Below are positions 30,256 to 38,428 of a stretch of 64,000 nucleotides of DNA, piece by piece. Numbering within the stretch: position 1 is the stretch's first letter; each line of letters starts with the position of its first letter. Source of the stretch: Pseudonocardia benzenivorans CB1190 (GTDB taxonomy: Bacteria; Actinomycetota; Actinomycetes; Mycobacteriales; Pseudonocardiaceae); NCBI RefSeq assembly GCF_000196675.2, contig NC_015312.1, positions 3,720,001-3,784,000 on the forward strand. Direction: 5' to 3'. The notes beneath the pieces were generated by a model, which worked only from the letters and a program-made list of their open reading frames with translations, was not told where the DNA came from and did no database searches. The position numbers and the translations under genes were made by a program.

Positions 30256-30819
30256 ATGCCTCGTCCACTCGAAGACAGGAAGGTTGCGATCCTGGCGACC
30301 GACGGCGTCGAGCGGGTGGAGCTCGAGCTGCCGCGCGGGGCGCTGTACGGCGCGGGCGCCCACACCGAGTTGCTCTCGCTCCACCCCGGCGAGATCCAGG
30401 CACGCCAGTTCGACCTGGTGTCAGCAGGCACACTCCCCGTAGACCGGCTGGTCGCCGACGCGTCGGTGGACGGCTACGACGCCCTGCTCCTGCCGGGCGG
30501 GACGGTGAACCCCGACAAACTGCGCATCGACACCACCGCGGTCGCGTTCGTCCGGGAGTTCGTCGCCACCGGCAAGTCAGTCGCGGCGATCTGCCACGGG
30601 CCGTGGATGCTGCTGGCAGCGGACGCCGTCCGCGACCACCGGATCACCTCGTGGCCGAGCCTGCAGAACGACCTTCGCAACGCGGGCGCGGAATGGGTCG
30701 ACGACGAGGTCGTGATCGACGGGCAGTTCACGACGAGCCGCTCACCCGCCGACTTGCCCGCGTTCTGCCGAGCGATCATCGAGCAGTTCGCCACGGCGCG
30801 CGTCGCCGGTGCACCGTAG
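30256..30819 (+). CDS. DJ-1/PfpI family protein
   Basis: 187 residues, ATG 30256 after GGAGC. The class I glutamine-amidotransferase-like fold shows VAILATDGVERVELELPRGA, YDALLLPGGTVNPDKLRID and the nucleophile elbow VAAICHGPWMLLAAD with its cysteine, ending with FTTSRSPADLPAFCRAIIEQ. Members include glyoxalase III/deglycase-type and PfpI stress proteins. All key residues look intact. Stands alone among stress genes. Confidence 0.88.
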   Translation: MPRPLEDRKVAILATDGVERVELELPRGALYGAGAHTELLSLHPGEIQARQFDLVSAGTLPVDRLVADASVDGYDALLLPGGTVNPDKLRIDTTAVAFVREFVATGKSVAAICHGPWMLLAADAVRDHRITSWPSLQNDLRNAGAEWVDDEVVIDGQFTTSRSPADLPAFCRAIIEQFATARVAGAP

Positions 30820-30871
30820 CGTCGACGGTGAGCCGACAGCTTCGCTCAGTCGTCCATCTGATCTCGCGGCG

Positions 30872-31092
30872 GTGGTAGTGACCGACCCGGTCGACGTGAC
30901 GGATGAGGGGCCGGGCCGGAGTACGTCACGCCGCCCGGCATCAGGCCGCTACGAGGGCGGGACGGGTGGCTATACCTCGGCCCGGACGGCGCGACGATCA
31001 TCGACCCGAGCGAGCACGACCAATTCAGGCCTCGGCGTCCCGCCGTGCTGGACGGACGTCTGCACCAGCTGAACCCGCGCGGGCACATGTAG
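30872..31092 (+). pseudogene. Possible small frameshifted gene
   Basis: A frame from the GTG at 30872 (VVVTDPVDVTDEGPG) appears to continue after one frameshift as RDGWLYLGPDGATIIDPSEH and a tail DGRLHQLNPRGHM with a stop at 31092. The second part has clear protein character. No family recognised. Could equally be a short real gene with an unrecognised start after 30906. Confidence 0.25.
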
Positions 31093-31612
31093 GCCACCGG
31101 CCGCGACGGACGAGGGTGTAGGCACCACGATCGGTGGCGCGAGGTCCGCAGGCCACGAAGTTCACACCGGATGGACGCCCTCGGTGAGGGCTTGCGCGGG
31201 CGGCGGCGCGTTGACGCCGACCTCGACCTCGCCGGACTCGCCAGGACACAGTACTCGCCGCGGTCACCGCCTCATGGACGAGAACCTGATCCGGATCGGC
31301 AACGAGCGCTACGCGCGCGAGAACCAGTTCGTTCGGCGCGACGGCGATGCGCCAGTCGCAACAGCGGATGCCGCGATGCGCGGCTCGCGGCAGTCGTGCA
31401 GGCCTGCCAACGCCGTCTCCGCGCGAGCGGAGCGACGTGATCGCCTGCGCTCTGCGGAGTTCGCCATGCTCCTCGTGGCGCAGCGAGGTTGCCCGATAGC
31501 AGTGCAGGTTGCCGGCGTTCGACCCGCCTGCGCCCGCAGGGGCGAAGCACGGGCGGGAAGTCCGTTCCCGCGGGCCGGACAAGGTGGCTGGACCGCGTGG
31601 GACGGTGAGGCC
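31093..31612. other. Gene-free stretch upstream of the Gre-like gene
   Basis: No reading frame with family support. The plus-strand frame leading into the next gene stays open but has an arginine-rich product. It should contain the promoter of the Gre-like gene; none was recognised. Confidence 0.4.
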
Positions 31613-32068
31613 ATGACCACAGCCCCTCACAACGAGCGCCATGCTCTGCTGGAGGAGCTGGACCTGTTGCGGGCCCGTCGGCGCGAACTCGAGTGGAGTC
31701 TCATCTCCGACGATCACCGGCCGCACGACTTCGGTGAGCATGGTGCGACCACCGCGCTCCGCGACGAGATCGACTGGGTCGATCGCCGCATCCGTGACCT
31801 GGTCCACCAGGTCTGGGAGGCGGGGCGGCCAGACGGCGACACGTCGGAGCGGGTCGGCCTGTACAGCGTGGTCACGCTCCGATTTCCGGACGGCTCCTCC
31901 GAGACCCTGCAGGTCACTCGGTTTCCCGACGAGGACGTCCCAGCCGTCACACCCGAGAGCCCCCTCGGGCGCGCGCTGCTGGGTGCGCAGCCCGGCGACG
32001 AGATCACGTGGAAGGCGCCGGACGGACGGCTCCGAGCCCGGGTGGAACGGGTCCGTCGGCCGGCGTAA
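31613..32068 (+). CDS. GreA/GreB-family elongation factor-like protein
   Basis: 151 residues, ATG 31613 after GTGAGG. An N-terminal helical hairpin (HALLEELDLLRARRRELEWS ... DEIDWVDRRIRDLVHQVWEA) precedes the GreA C-terminal FKBP-like domain (YSVVTLRFPDGSSETLQVTR, then SPLGRALLGAQPGDEITW). Gre factors reach into RNA polymerase and stimulate transcript cleavage through acidic residues at the coiled-coil tip. Here a DD pair in LISDDHRPHDFGEHG could fill that role, but the hairpin is shorter than in GreA, so it may be a Gre-like competitor instead. Confidence 0.8.
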   Translation: MTTAPHNERHALLEELDLLRARRRELEWSLISDDHRPHDFGEHGATTALRDEIDWVDRRIRDLVHQVWEAGRPDGDTSERVGLYSVVTLRFPDGSSETLQVTRFPDEDVPAVTPESPLGRALLGAQPGDEITWKAPDGRLRARVERVRRPA

Positions 32069-32214
32069 CCGTCACAGGGCTCGTGACGAGCCGCGTCGTC
32101 ACGATCGTGGCAGAGGCGGCGGTGCGCGATCTGTGCCGGACCCGCGCTGACATGGCGATCGACCAGATCCCGGGCGCGGCACCGGTTGGACCGCTTCGTC
32201 GACCGGAGGCCTTC

Positions 32215-32487
32215 GTGTCACACGCTGACGCCGCCCTGCCCCCTCGTGCGCGTCTGGGGCTCGCTCAGCTCGTCGCCGATCACGGATGGACCTACGCGGC
32301 AGCCGCGAAGATCTTCATGGTCTCGGCGCGTACCGCAGAGAACTGCGCCGACCGCTACCGGGCCAACCGGGCGGCCGGGATGACCGACCGCAGCTCACGC
32401 CCACACCCGTCTCCGACGAAGCCCGTGCTACTCGGTCTCGCCGCCCTGCTCGGGTGGTTGATGGCCCGTCTCGCCCGGTCGTCGTGA
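32215..32487 (+). pseudogene. IS481-type transposase N-terminal fragment
   Basis: From the GTG at 32215 the frame reads SHADAALPPRARLGLAQLVA, then a helix-turn-helix (AAKIFMVSARTAENCADRYR) and GMTDRSSRPHPSPTK, which match the N-terminal DNA-binding domain of IS481 transposases. The DDE catalytic domain that should follow is absent. Terminal inverted repeats were not found, so this is an old remnant of an insertion sequence. Confidence 0.6.
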
Positions 32488-32731
32488 GTCGTTGCGCACA
32501 GGCACCTGCCTGCCCATCATCAACGAACGTGGCGACGAAGTGCTGCCGCCCACGCCCGGCCCCGCCTGCCGTGAGCGGATCTCGTACGGCGTCGGCGGCT
32601 CAGGGCTCGCCGGGCATCGCGTTCTGCAGTCTCCGCGTTGCCGGGCCACGGTCCGGCAGCGTCAGAACAGCTGTCGTGTTTCGTCACGGCCGGCCCGACG
32701 GAAGGCCGAAATCACCGGGTACGCAGCACAG

Positions 32732-33478
32732 GTGGCACGGATTCGCGAGACCGGTGACTTGTCGTTCTGGTACCAGCCCCGGGTGACCGTCGATCGCGTG
32801 CGGGGGCCGGACGATGTCGCCCGCTTCTACCTGCTGCTCGAGCCCGCAGGGCGGGCAATCTTCCGGCGTGTAATCGTGGGCCGCAAACGCCTACCGGACG
32901 TGGGAGCGCACGAGCGGACGTGGGGTTTCGTCGACCTCGTCGCGTGCCGGCCCGAGGCGGTGGCGGACGAACTCGCCCCCGAGACCGACGAGACCCGAAC
33001 CCGGGGCGTGCGGGTGGCGCCGCGGGCACGGCCGGCCGGGGAGGCCGGGTACGCGATCGTCGAGCACGCCGGCCACACCCATCTCGTCTACGTCCTGGAA
33101 CTCCCCGAGGCACCCGGGCCGGTACAGCACGAGCTGGGTATCCACAGGGCAATGAGCATGATCGTCGCTGTGCGGAACCCTGAAGGAGCCGCTCCGCCCG
33201 CGACCGGCCTACCACCAGGACGCCGCGCCCACTATCCCGAGCAACTGCAGAGGGCCCTCGGCACCCGACGGTTCGCTCCGCTCGACTCGCCGAAGTTCCT
33301 CGACCACCCCGGAACCGAGTTGGTGCTCATAGCGGCGTCGGGCGACCCGCTGCGCGAACTGGGGATCGACATCCCGAAGTGCCGGGAGACGCCGGAGCCG
33401 ACCGACCTGTTGTCGCGCCTGGGCGCGGAGCCCGGCGCACATCCACTCGGCCCCCTGCTAGAGGGCCGATGGGAGTAG
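32732..33478 (+). CDS. Conserved hypothetical protein
   Basis: About 248 residues from the GTG at 32732; the frame is open further upstream, but that part looks artificial. The N-terminal half is well structured (RETGDLSFWYQPRVTVDRVR, VARFYLLLEPAGRAIFRRVI, then TWGFVDLV), and the C-terminal half has TPEPTDLLSRLGAEPGAHPL-like character. I recall uncharacterised actinobacterial proteins with this beginning, but no activity is known to me. No signal peptide or membrane segment. Confidence 0.6.
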   Translation: MARIRETGDLSFWYQPRVTVDRVRGPDDVARFYLLLEPAGRAIFRRVIVGRKRLPDVGAHERTWGFVDLVACRPEAVADELAPETDETRTRGVRVAPRARPAGEAGYAIVEHAGHTHLVYVLELPEAPGPVQHELGIHRAMSMIVAVRNPEGAAPPATGLPPGRRAHYPEQLQRALGTRRFAPLDSPKFLDHPGTELVLIAASGDPLRELGIDIPKCRETPEPTDLLSRLGAEPGAHPLGPLLEGRWE

Positions 33479-33624
33479 TGGTTGAGGCTACGGCCCCCAC
33501 CGTTCGGGAACAGCCACTCGAGACCGAGCTCGACACCTGCGACGGGCAGCCCATCGGGCTGGGGGGCGTTCGTCAGGGATCAACGTCCTCGACAGCGCCA
33601 GGCGTGCGTGCTGCGTCCGGGGTG

Positions 33625-34310
33625 CCCTCCTCGGTCGAGCTTCTGCTCGAGTGGACGTCCTGCCGATGGTGCTGAACGTTCTCGACATCGTGGCGCTCGG
33701 GCCGTCGTTGCCACCCGTGCCGCCGTACCTCCCGGCAGAACTCACCGCCGGCGAGGGAGGCTCCTACTCGTATAGCGGCGGAGGCTCTCAGCGAACTCGT
33801 CGCTGGAGTGGTTCAGACAGAGCACGAAGAGGAGCAGGACGAGGCCGTGTGAGCACTCTCCTGGTTGTAGGGACCGAGGCCGGACTCCGTCCGTCGTGCC
33901 GACGCGGTCCTCAACGCCGGATCGGGCACCGTCGCCGGCCTGCTTCTCGGTCTCGATGCGGTCGGTGTCCTCGCTCCTGCCGGAACGACCTGGGCGTCGT
34001 TGTTCTGGCGTCGTCGCCCCTGCTCAGTGACCTGGGCGCTGCGGAACCCGGAAACTCCGCCGTGCTCGCGGTACTCGTGCTCGAGGACCTCGCGTCGGCG
34101 ATCCACCTGCCTTTGATTGCCGGCACCAACTCTCGCGATGCCGAGGTTCGCCACGAGCACCGCCACCGAGGTCCGCGTGCGCTGCCTTCCATTGCCATCA
34201 GCAGCCTCGTCACCCCCTGGGCGCTGCTGGTCGTCGAACCCGCCGCCCGTGCTTGTGTGGGGTCGTCCTCGGTCTGTGGACGTCGCTACCTCGGCATTGA
34301 CGACCGACGG
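33625..34310 (+). pseudogene. Decayed Kef-type cation/proton antiporter
   Basis: Fragments in the plus-strand frames match the membrane domain of Kef-like (CPA2) antiporters in order: MDVLPMVLNVLDIVALGPSL and PPVPPYLPAELTAGEGG, then TVAGLLLGLDAVGVLAPAGT in another frame, then LLSDLGAAEPGNSAVLAVLV and EDLASAIHLPLIAG. Intervening parts are frameshifted and the remaining helices missing. Non-functional. Confidence 0.55.
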
Positions 34311-34319
34311 TCGCGTTCC

Positions 34320-35174
34320 TCACGCGTATGCCGGTCCGCGCAGGGTCAGCCAAGGCGGCTCCCGATACTGGTGCGCGTACTCGGCGGCGAACCGCCCTGC
34401 GTCAGTGAACCCCCAGCCGGAGGCCACGGCGGTCGCAGTGGTCCGTCCCGCGTCAGAGGCCTCGAGTTCCCGGTGTGCAGCGGCCAGCCGGGTGGCGTTC
34501 AGGCGCTCCGCCGGCGAGATGTCGAGGTGGCGGCGACAGCCGAGACCGAGCGCCCTGGTTCCGACACCTGCGATGTCGGAGAGCTCCGCGAGGGTGAACG
34601 GGTGACGCGGGCGCTCCTCGATCGCGTCCACCATGCGGCGCACCGGGCCGGGAGCCCACGAACGTACCGAGCCGTCGAGCTCGTCCCGGTAGCGGTGGTC
34701 GACGGCGAGCAGCAGCCGGACGGTCAGCGTTTCCTTGAGCGGCGCGGCGCGCACCGGGTCGTCGAGCAGGGGCGACGACGCCAACCGCCGCACCATGCCG
34801 CTCCACGCACGCCCGGCGGGCGTGCGCAGGTCGAACGACGGGCCGAGGTCGAGCGGCCGGCTCACCGGATGACCGAGCAGGTGCTCCAGCGCATCCATCA
34901 CGATTTCCGTCTTGATCCTCACGAAGTAGCAGGCGAAGCCGTCCCCGCAGCACATGTCGGTCTCGTCCTCGGGCCGTGCGACTGCCGCTCTGGAGGCGTC
35001 GAGGTCGACGGTCTGCCCACAGTGGGTGATCTCCGACGCCCCCGCCTTCGGAACGGCCACCGTGTAACCGCTGCTCGCCCCGTCCGGAGCCCGGACACGC
35101 CCCGCACGCGGAAACCGGCTCTCGTCGACCGCCACTTCGCGATATGCCCGCCTCGGCATCGGTTGTCCATCCAC
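34320..35174 (-). CDS. AraC-family transcriptional regulator
   Basis: 284 residues from the GTG at 35174, which has AGGAG seven bases upstream (ATG 35159 is the alternative). An N-terminal AraC_binding-like domain (SGYTVAVPKAGASEITHCGQ) is followed by the C-terminal double helix-turn-helix (FTLAELSDIAGVGTRALGLG, then SPAERLNATRLAAAHRELEA and ATAVASGWGFTDAGRFAAEY). Divergent from the glycosyltransferase gene, so it might control it. Effector unknown. A CCGDG stretch near residue 75 contains paired cysteines. Confidence 0.85.
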   Translation of the reverse strand: MDGQPMPRRAYREVAVDESRFPRAGRVRAPDGASSGYTVAVPKAGASEITHCGQTVDLDASRAAVARPEDETDMCCGDGFACYFVRIKTEIVMDALEHLLGHPVSRPLDLGPSFDLRTPAGRAWSGMVRRLASSPLLDDPVRAAPLKETLTVRLLLAVDHRYRDELDGSVRSWAPGPVRRMVDAIEERPRHPFTLAELSDIAGVGTRALGLGCRRHLDISPAERLNATRLAAAHRELEASDAGRTTATAVASGWGFTDAGRFAAEYAHQYREPPWLTLRGPAYA

Positions 35175-35429
35175 GACGATCTCCTGTGCTCGGTCCCGGC
35201 GACCGCCGCCGGCCGCGTCGAGCCCACGGCGAACACGACCGATCGTCCCCGAGCGGCACTGACGTCGGATGAGCCCGAGCGAACCGATTTTCGACGTGCG
35301 ACTTGTGCCGGCGGCGCAGGGTGCCTGCACCGATCGGGCCCCGTCATCCGGCTGCCGAGTCCGCCGGTCCCGCCGATATCGCTCCGACAGGCCGGTTCGC
35401 GCTGACGACGACGTCGCGACGATGGAGCG

Positions 35430-36509
35430 ATGGCACGACCATCGCTGAACATCGGGCTGCTGTCCGCGCCCTGTGTCGCGCCCCCTTCGCAGACACACGA
35501 CGGCACCCAGATGATCGTCGCCCAACTCGCCCGGGGGTTGGTCGCGGCAGGACAGAGCGTCACCGTCTTCCCGACGGGTGACTGCCCGGTGCCGGGTTCG
35601 ACTGCCCACGGCGTGTCCTCGGCCACCGACGAGCCACTCGGCGGCGGTTTCGTGGACCTGCAGCACGTGATGGCAGGCCATGAAGCCTTGGCCGGCTGCG
35701 ATGTCGTCCACGACCACACGCTCCTGGGACCGGCATGGGCACTCGCCTCCAATCGGCGGACGGTCCTCACAACCTGTCACGGTCCACTCACCGGCGAGCT
35801 GCGCTCGGTCTACGGTCGATACGCTGCGCGTCTGCCTGTCGTAGCGACCTCTCACGAGCATGTCGCGCGGGCGCCGGAGATTGCGTTTTCCCGGGTGATC
35901 CACGACTGCCTGGACCTCGATCGGTTCCCCATGGGCCGCGGTGCCGGCGGATACCTGCTGTTCCTCGGCCGTTTGGCGCCCGCAAACGGGGTGCGTGAGG
36001 CGGTGCTCCTTTCCAGAGCCGTCGGGCGGCCACTGGTGATCGCTGCGAAGATGCGTGCACCCGCCGAATACACCTACTTCGACGAGGAGGCCCGACCGCT
36101 GCTCGGCGACGACGTCATGTTCGTCGGGGAAGCGGTCGACGGAGCCAAGCTCGATCTGCTGGCGGGTGCGACCGCGCTTCTGAACCCGATCCACCGGCCA
36201 GAACCGTTCGGCCTGGCCATGACCGAGGCGCTGGCCTGCGGGACCCCCGTGGTGACGTGCTCGGTCGGCGCCGCAACCGAGATCGTCGAGCACGGGGTGA
36301 CGGGGTTCATCTGCGACGACCGGACGGAGCTGGTCGACGCTCTCGCGCACGTCGGCGACCTGGACAGGACCGCATGCCGGGCGGCGGTGGCGGAGCGGTT
36401 CTCGACGGAGCGCATGGTTGCCGAGTACCTCTCCCTCTACGAACTGATGGTGAACAGCGACAGCGAGCGGCTGCAGGTCGGTCCTGACGCACTGGGCGCC
36501 TGCCCCTGA
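35430..36509 (+). CDS. GT4-family glycosyltransferase
   Basis: 359 residues, GT-B fold. N-terminal Rossmann half (GTQMIVAQLARGLVAAGQSV, DVVHDHTLLGPAWALA) and C-terminal donor-binding half (YLLFLGRLAPANGVREAVLL, PEPFGLAMTEALACGTPVVT and the EIVEHGVTGFICDD end), the usual GT4 motif set with EPFGLAMTEA holding the nucleotide-sugar glutamates. Similar proteins occur in trehalose/glucan or stress-linked clusters; sugar and acceptor are unknown. Soluble, no signal peptide. Confidence 0.9.
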   Translation: MARPSLNIGLLSAPCVAPPSQTHDGTQMIVAQLARGLVAAGQSVTVFPTGDCPVPGSTAHGVSSATDEPLGGGFVDLQHVMAGHEALAGCDVVHDHTLLGPAWALASNRRTVLTTCHGPLTGELRSVYGRYAARLPVVATSHEHVARAPEIAFSRVIHDCLDLDRFPMGRGAGGYLLFLGRLAPANGVREAVLLSRAVGRPLVIAAKMRAPAEYTYFDEEARPLLGDDVMFVGEAVDGAKLDLLAGATALLNPIHRPEPFGLAMTEALACGTPVVTCSVGAATEIVEHGVTGFICDDRTELVDALAHVGDLDRTACRAAVAERFSTERMVAEYLSLYELMVNSDSERLQVGPDALGACP

Positions 36510-36990
36510 GCGAGGGCTCGTCGGGCACGGCGAGTGGACGAGCTTCCGGCGACCCTTCAGAACGAGCTAGCCGGAATTTTCGTCCCCACAGCCACCGTCC
36601 ACGTCCGAATCGGGGCAGCGGCGCTCCTCGAGCCCGGATCCGGCCCCTTGCGGAGAGGGGTTGCACCGGCGGAAGGGCGTCGGAAGTCTCGGTGTCAGAA
36701 TCCGCAAGCTCGCGACAGTCGGTGCAGTACCTGACGAGGGCCGACGCGGACGTTGGATGGGTCCCGAACAGATCAGACGCGGGAACAGGATCCCGCTCTC
36801 TGGCGGCCGGCGTTTCCTTCCGGCGGCGCAACCTCGTGGGTTCGCATCGCTAAGCCGGGGTGTGGCCGGCGATCTCCGTTGTACCGCCGGTGCAGACCCT
36901 TCCGACCTGGTTCGCCTCCGGGGGTTGAGGACCGACGCCCACGCCACGAGGACAGTCTCAGGAGGCCACGAGCAAGGGGGGCGGGGATCC
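36510..36990. other. Gene-free stretch upstream of the DUF2905 gene
   Basis: No supported gene on either strand; frames are short and of mixed, arginine-rich composition. Confidence 0.4.
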
Positions 36991-37215
36991 GTGACCAGAG
37001 ACTGGGGCCCATGGCTGGTGGGCGGAGGGCTGCTCCTGCTCGGGTGCGGACTGCTCGCCTGGACGGGAGCTCTTTCCTGGTTGGGAAAACTTCCCGGCGA
37101 CATCCGAGTCACGAGCGGCACGACGCGGATATACATTCCGATCACGTCGATGCTTCTCGTCTCCCTCGTTCTGAACGTAATCCTTTGGCTGCTCCTGTCG
37201 GTGTTCCGTCGCTGA
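36991..37215 (+). CDS. DUF2905 small membrane protein
   Basis: 74 residues from the GTG at 36991. Two hydrophobic helices (LVGGGLLLLGCGLLAW and ITSMLLVSLVLNVILWLLLS) flank the characteristic LGKLPGDIRVTSGTTRIYIP loop of DUF2905. Function unknown. An upstream purine-rich run (AGGGGGGCGGGG) may serve as ribosome binding site. Confidence 0.85.
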   Translation: MTRDWGPWLVGGGLLLLGCGLLAWTGALSWLGKLPGDIRVTSGTTRIYIPITSMLLVSLVLNVILWLLLSVFRR

Positions 37216-37379
37216 CTCAAAGCGGAAAGGGTAAGTCCGCCTGGGATGGTGTGTGACAGCGAAGGTGGGAGGACGTCGAGGCTGAGGTAGCGGCGTCCTT
37301 CGGCACATTTTGTGCTGTTGCTCGGCCGGTCGGGCCGGGGCGCAATATCCACGCTCTCGGTGGCCCCGTTTCCCCGGCC

Positions 37380-37740
37380 CGCGCCACCTTCGTCGGCCGC
37401 ACCAACGGCATCATCCGCCGCAGCGGTGAAATCTACGCCGCGATCGAAGCCGAGGATCCTCTTGGCGCACCCAACGCTCGTCGAGGCACCGGTTGTGCCG
37501 GTTCCCTCGCCGCTCGCCGACGAGGACGCGAAGGCGTTCGGCGTGACGGATCTCGGAGACGGCTCCCTCGGCGGCGTCACCGCCCTCGACCTCCTCGAGT
37601 GGTGCCCCGCGCGGCTCTCGGACTTCACGCTCCCGCGTGACATCGAGTTCGTCGGGACGCTGCCGAGGACCCCCACCGGACGCGTGCGCAAGAAGGCGTT
37701 GAGCCGGGAGCGCACCGCCGCGGACGTCGACATCGAGAGT
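37380..37740 (+). pseudogene. C-terminal fragment of CaiC-like acyl-CoA ligase
   Basis: ATFVGRTNGIIRRSGEIYAA reads in one frame, then ILLAHPTLVEAPVVPVPSPL, LDLLEWCPARLSDFTLPRDI and EFVGTLPRTPTGRVRKKALS in another. These are the C-terminal AMP-binding-enzyme motifs of crotonobetaine/carnitine-CoA-ligase-like proteins, including the catalytic lysine region (PTGRVRK). The large N-terminal domain is absent, and one frameshift is present. Confidence 0.7.
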
Positions 37741-38370
37741 TTCCGACGCCGACTCCCACCCCATCGGGTCCTACGCCCTCCTCGGGATGCTCCTGGGCGG
37801 GCTGGCGGTCGGCCCGGTAGCCGACCGGATCGGCCGTCGGCGGGTGATCCTTCTTGCCATCGCCTGGTTCTCGGTGTTTCGGCAGTCGCCGCCCTCGCGC
37901 CGGACGCGATGGTGTTCGGCGGGAGCCGCTTCCGCACCGGCCTCAGGCTGGGGGCGCTGCTGGCCCGCGCGGTCGCCCTGACCGTCGAGTTCGCCCCGGC
38001 CCACCGACGCCAGATCTACAACGGACTCCACTCGTCGGGCTTTCCGATCGGCGGGCTCGGTGCCGCGCTGGTGGCGCTCGCGGTGGTGGACGCACGCGGG
38101 TGGCGGCCACTGGTGTATGGGCTCAACACGTGGCTGCCGCAGCCCACGCGCCACGCGGGCGACCCGCTGGGGTCGTTGCTGCAGTTCCTGCTCATGCTCA
38201 ACCTGGGCGCGCTGGTCCTGGACACCCGCGCTGCGGCGGTCTCGGACCGAGCATCGCCGAAATGGAGCGTCGTGTTGGGCTTCGCTGCGGCTCCGGTACG
38301 TCTACTGGTGATGGCTATGGGCCCGGGACACGTCGTCCTCGCGATCGCAGGTTCGTGGCCGGGCTCGGGG
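37741..38370 (+). pseudogene. Remnant of AAHS-type MFS transporter with internal deletion
   Basis: PIGSYALLGMLLGGLAVGPV with ADRIGRRRVILLAIAWFSVF is in one frame, and SAVAALAPDAMVFGGSRFRT, EFAPAHRRQIYNGLHSSGFP, GLGAALVALAVVDARGWRPL in a second, as in aromatic-acid:H+ symporters. After GWRPL the sequence jumps to VYGLNTWLPQ, which belongs after helix 8, so about 150 residues are missing. It follows the ligase fragment without a gap, fused at about 37740. Confidence 0.65.
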
Positions 38371-38374
38371 ACGC

Positions 38375-38408
38375 GACGGCCCGTCCGCGGTTCCGCGGAC
38401 GGGCCGTC
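38375..38408. terminator. Perfect 16-bp hairpin downstream of coaBC
   Basis: GACGGCCCGTCCGCGG is followed by two bases and its exact complement. It lies 21 bases past the coaBC stop on the minus strand and separates the core operon from the pseudogene region. No T-tract follows, as is common for high-GC actinobacterial terminators. Confidence 0.75.
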
Positions 38409-38428
38409 GTCGTGTGCGGGCCGGGCGC

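Noticed and set aside
35175..36350. Minus-strand extension of the AraC frame across the glycosyltransferase gene
   Set aside because: Only the part up to 35174 is protein-like; the rest is antisense to the GT4 gene.
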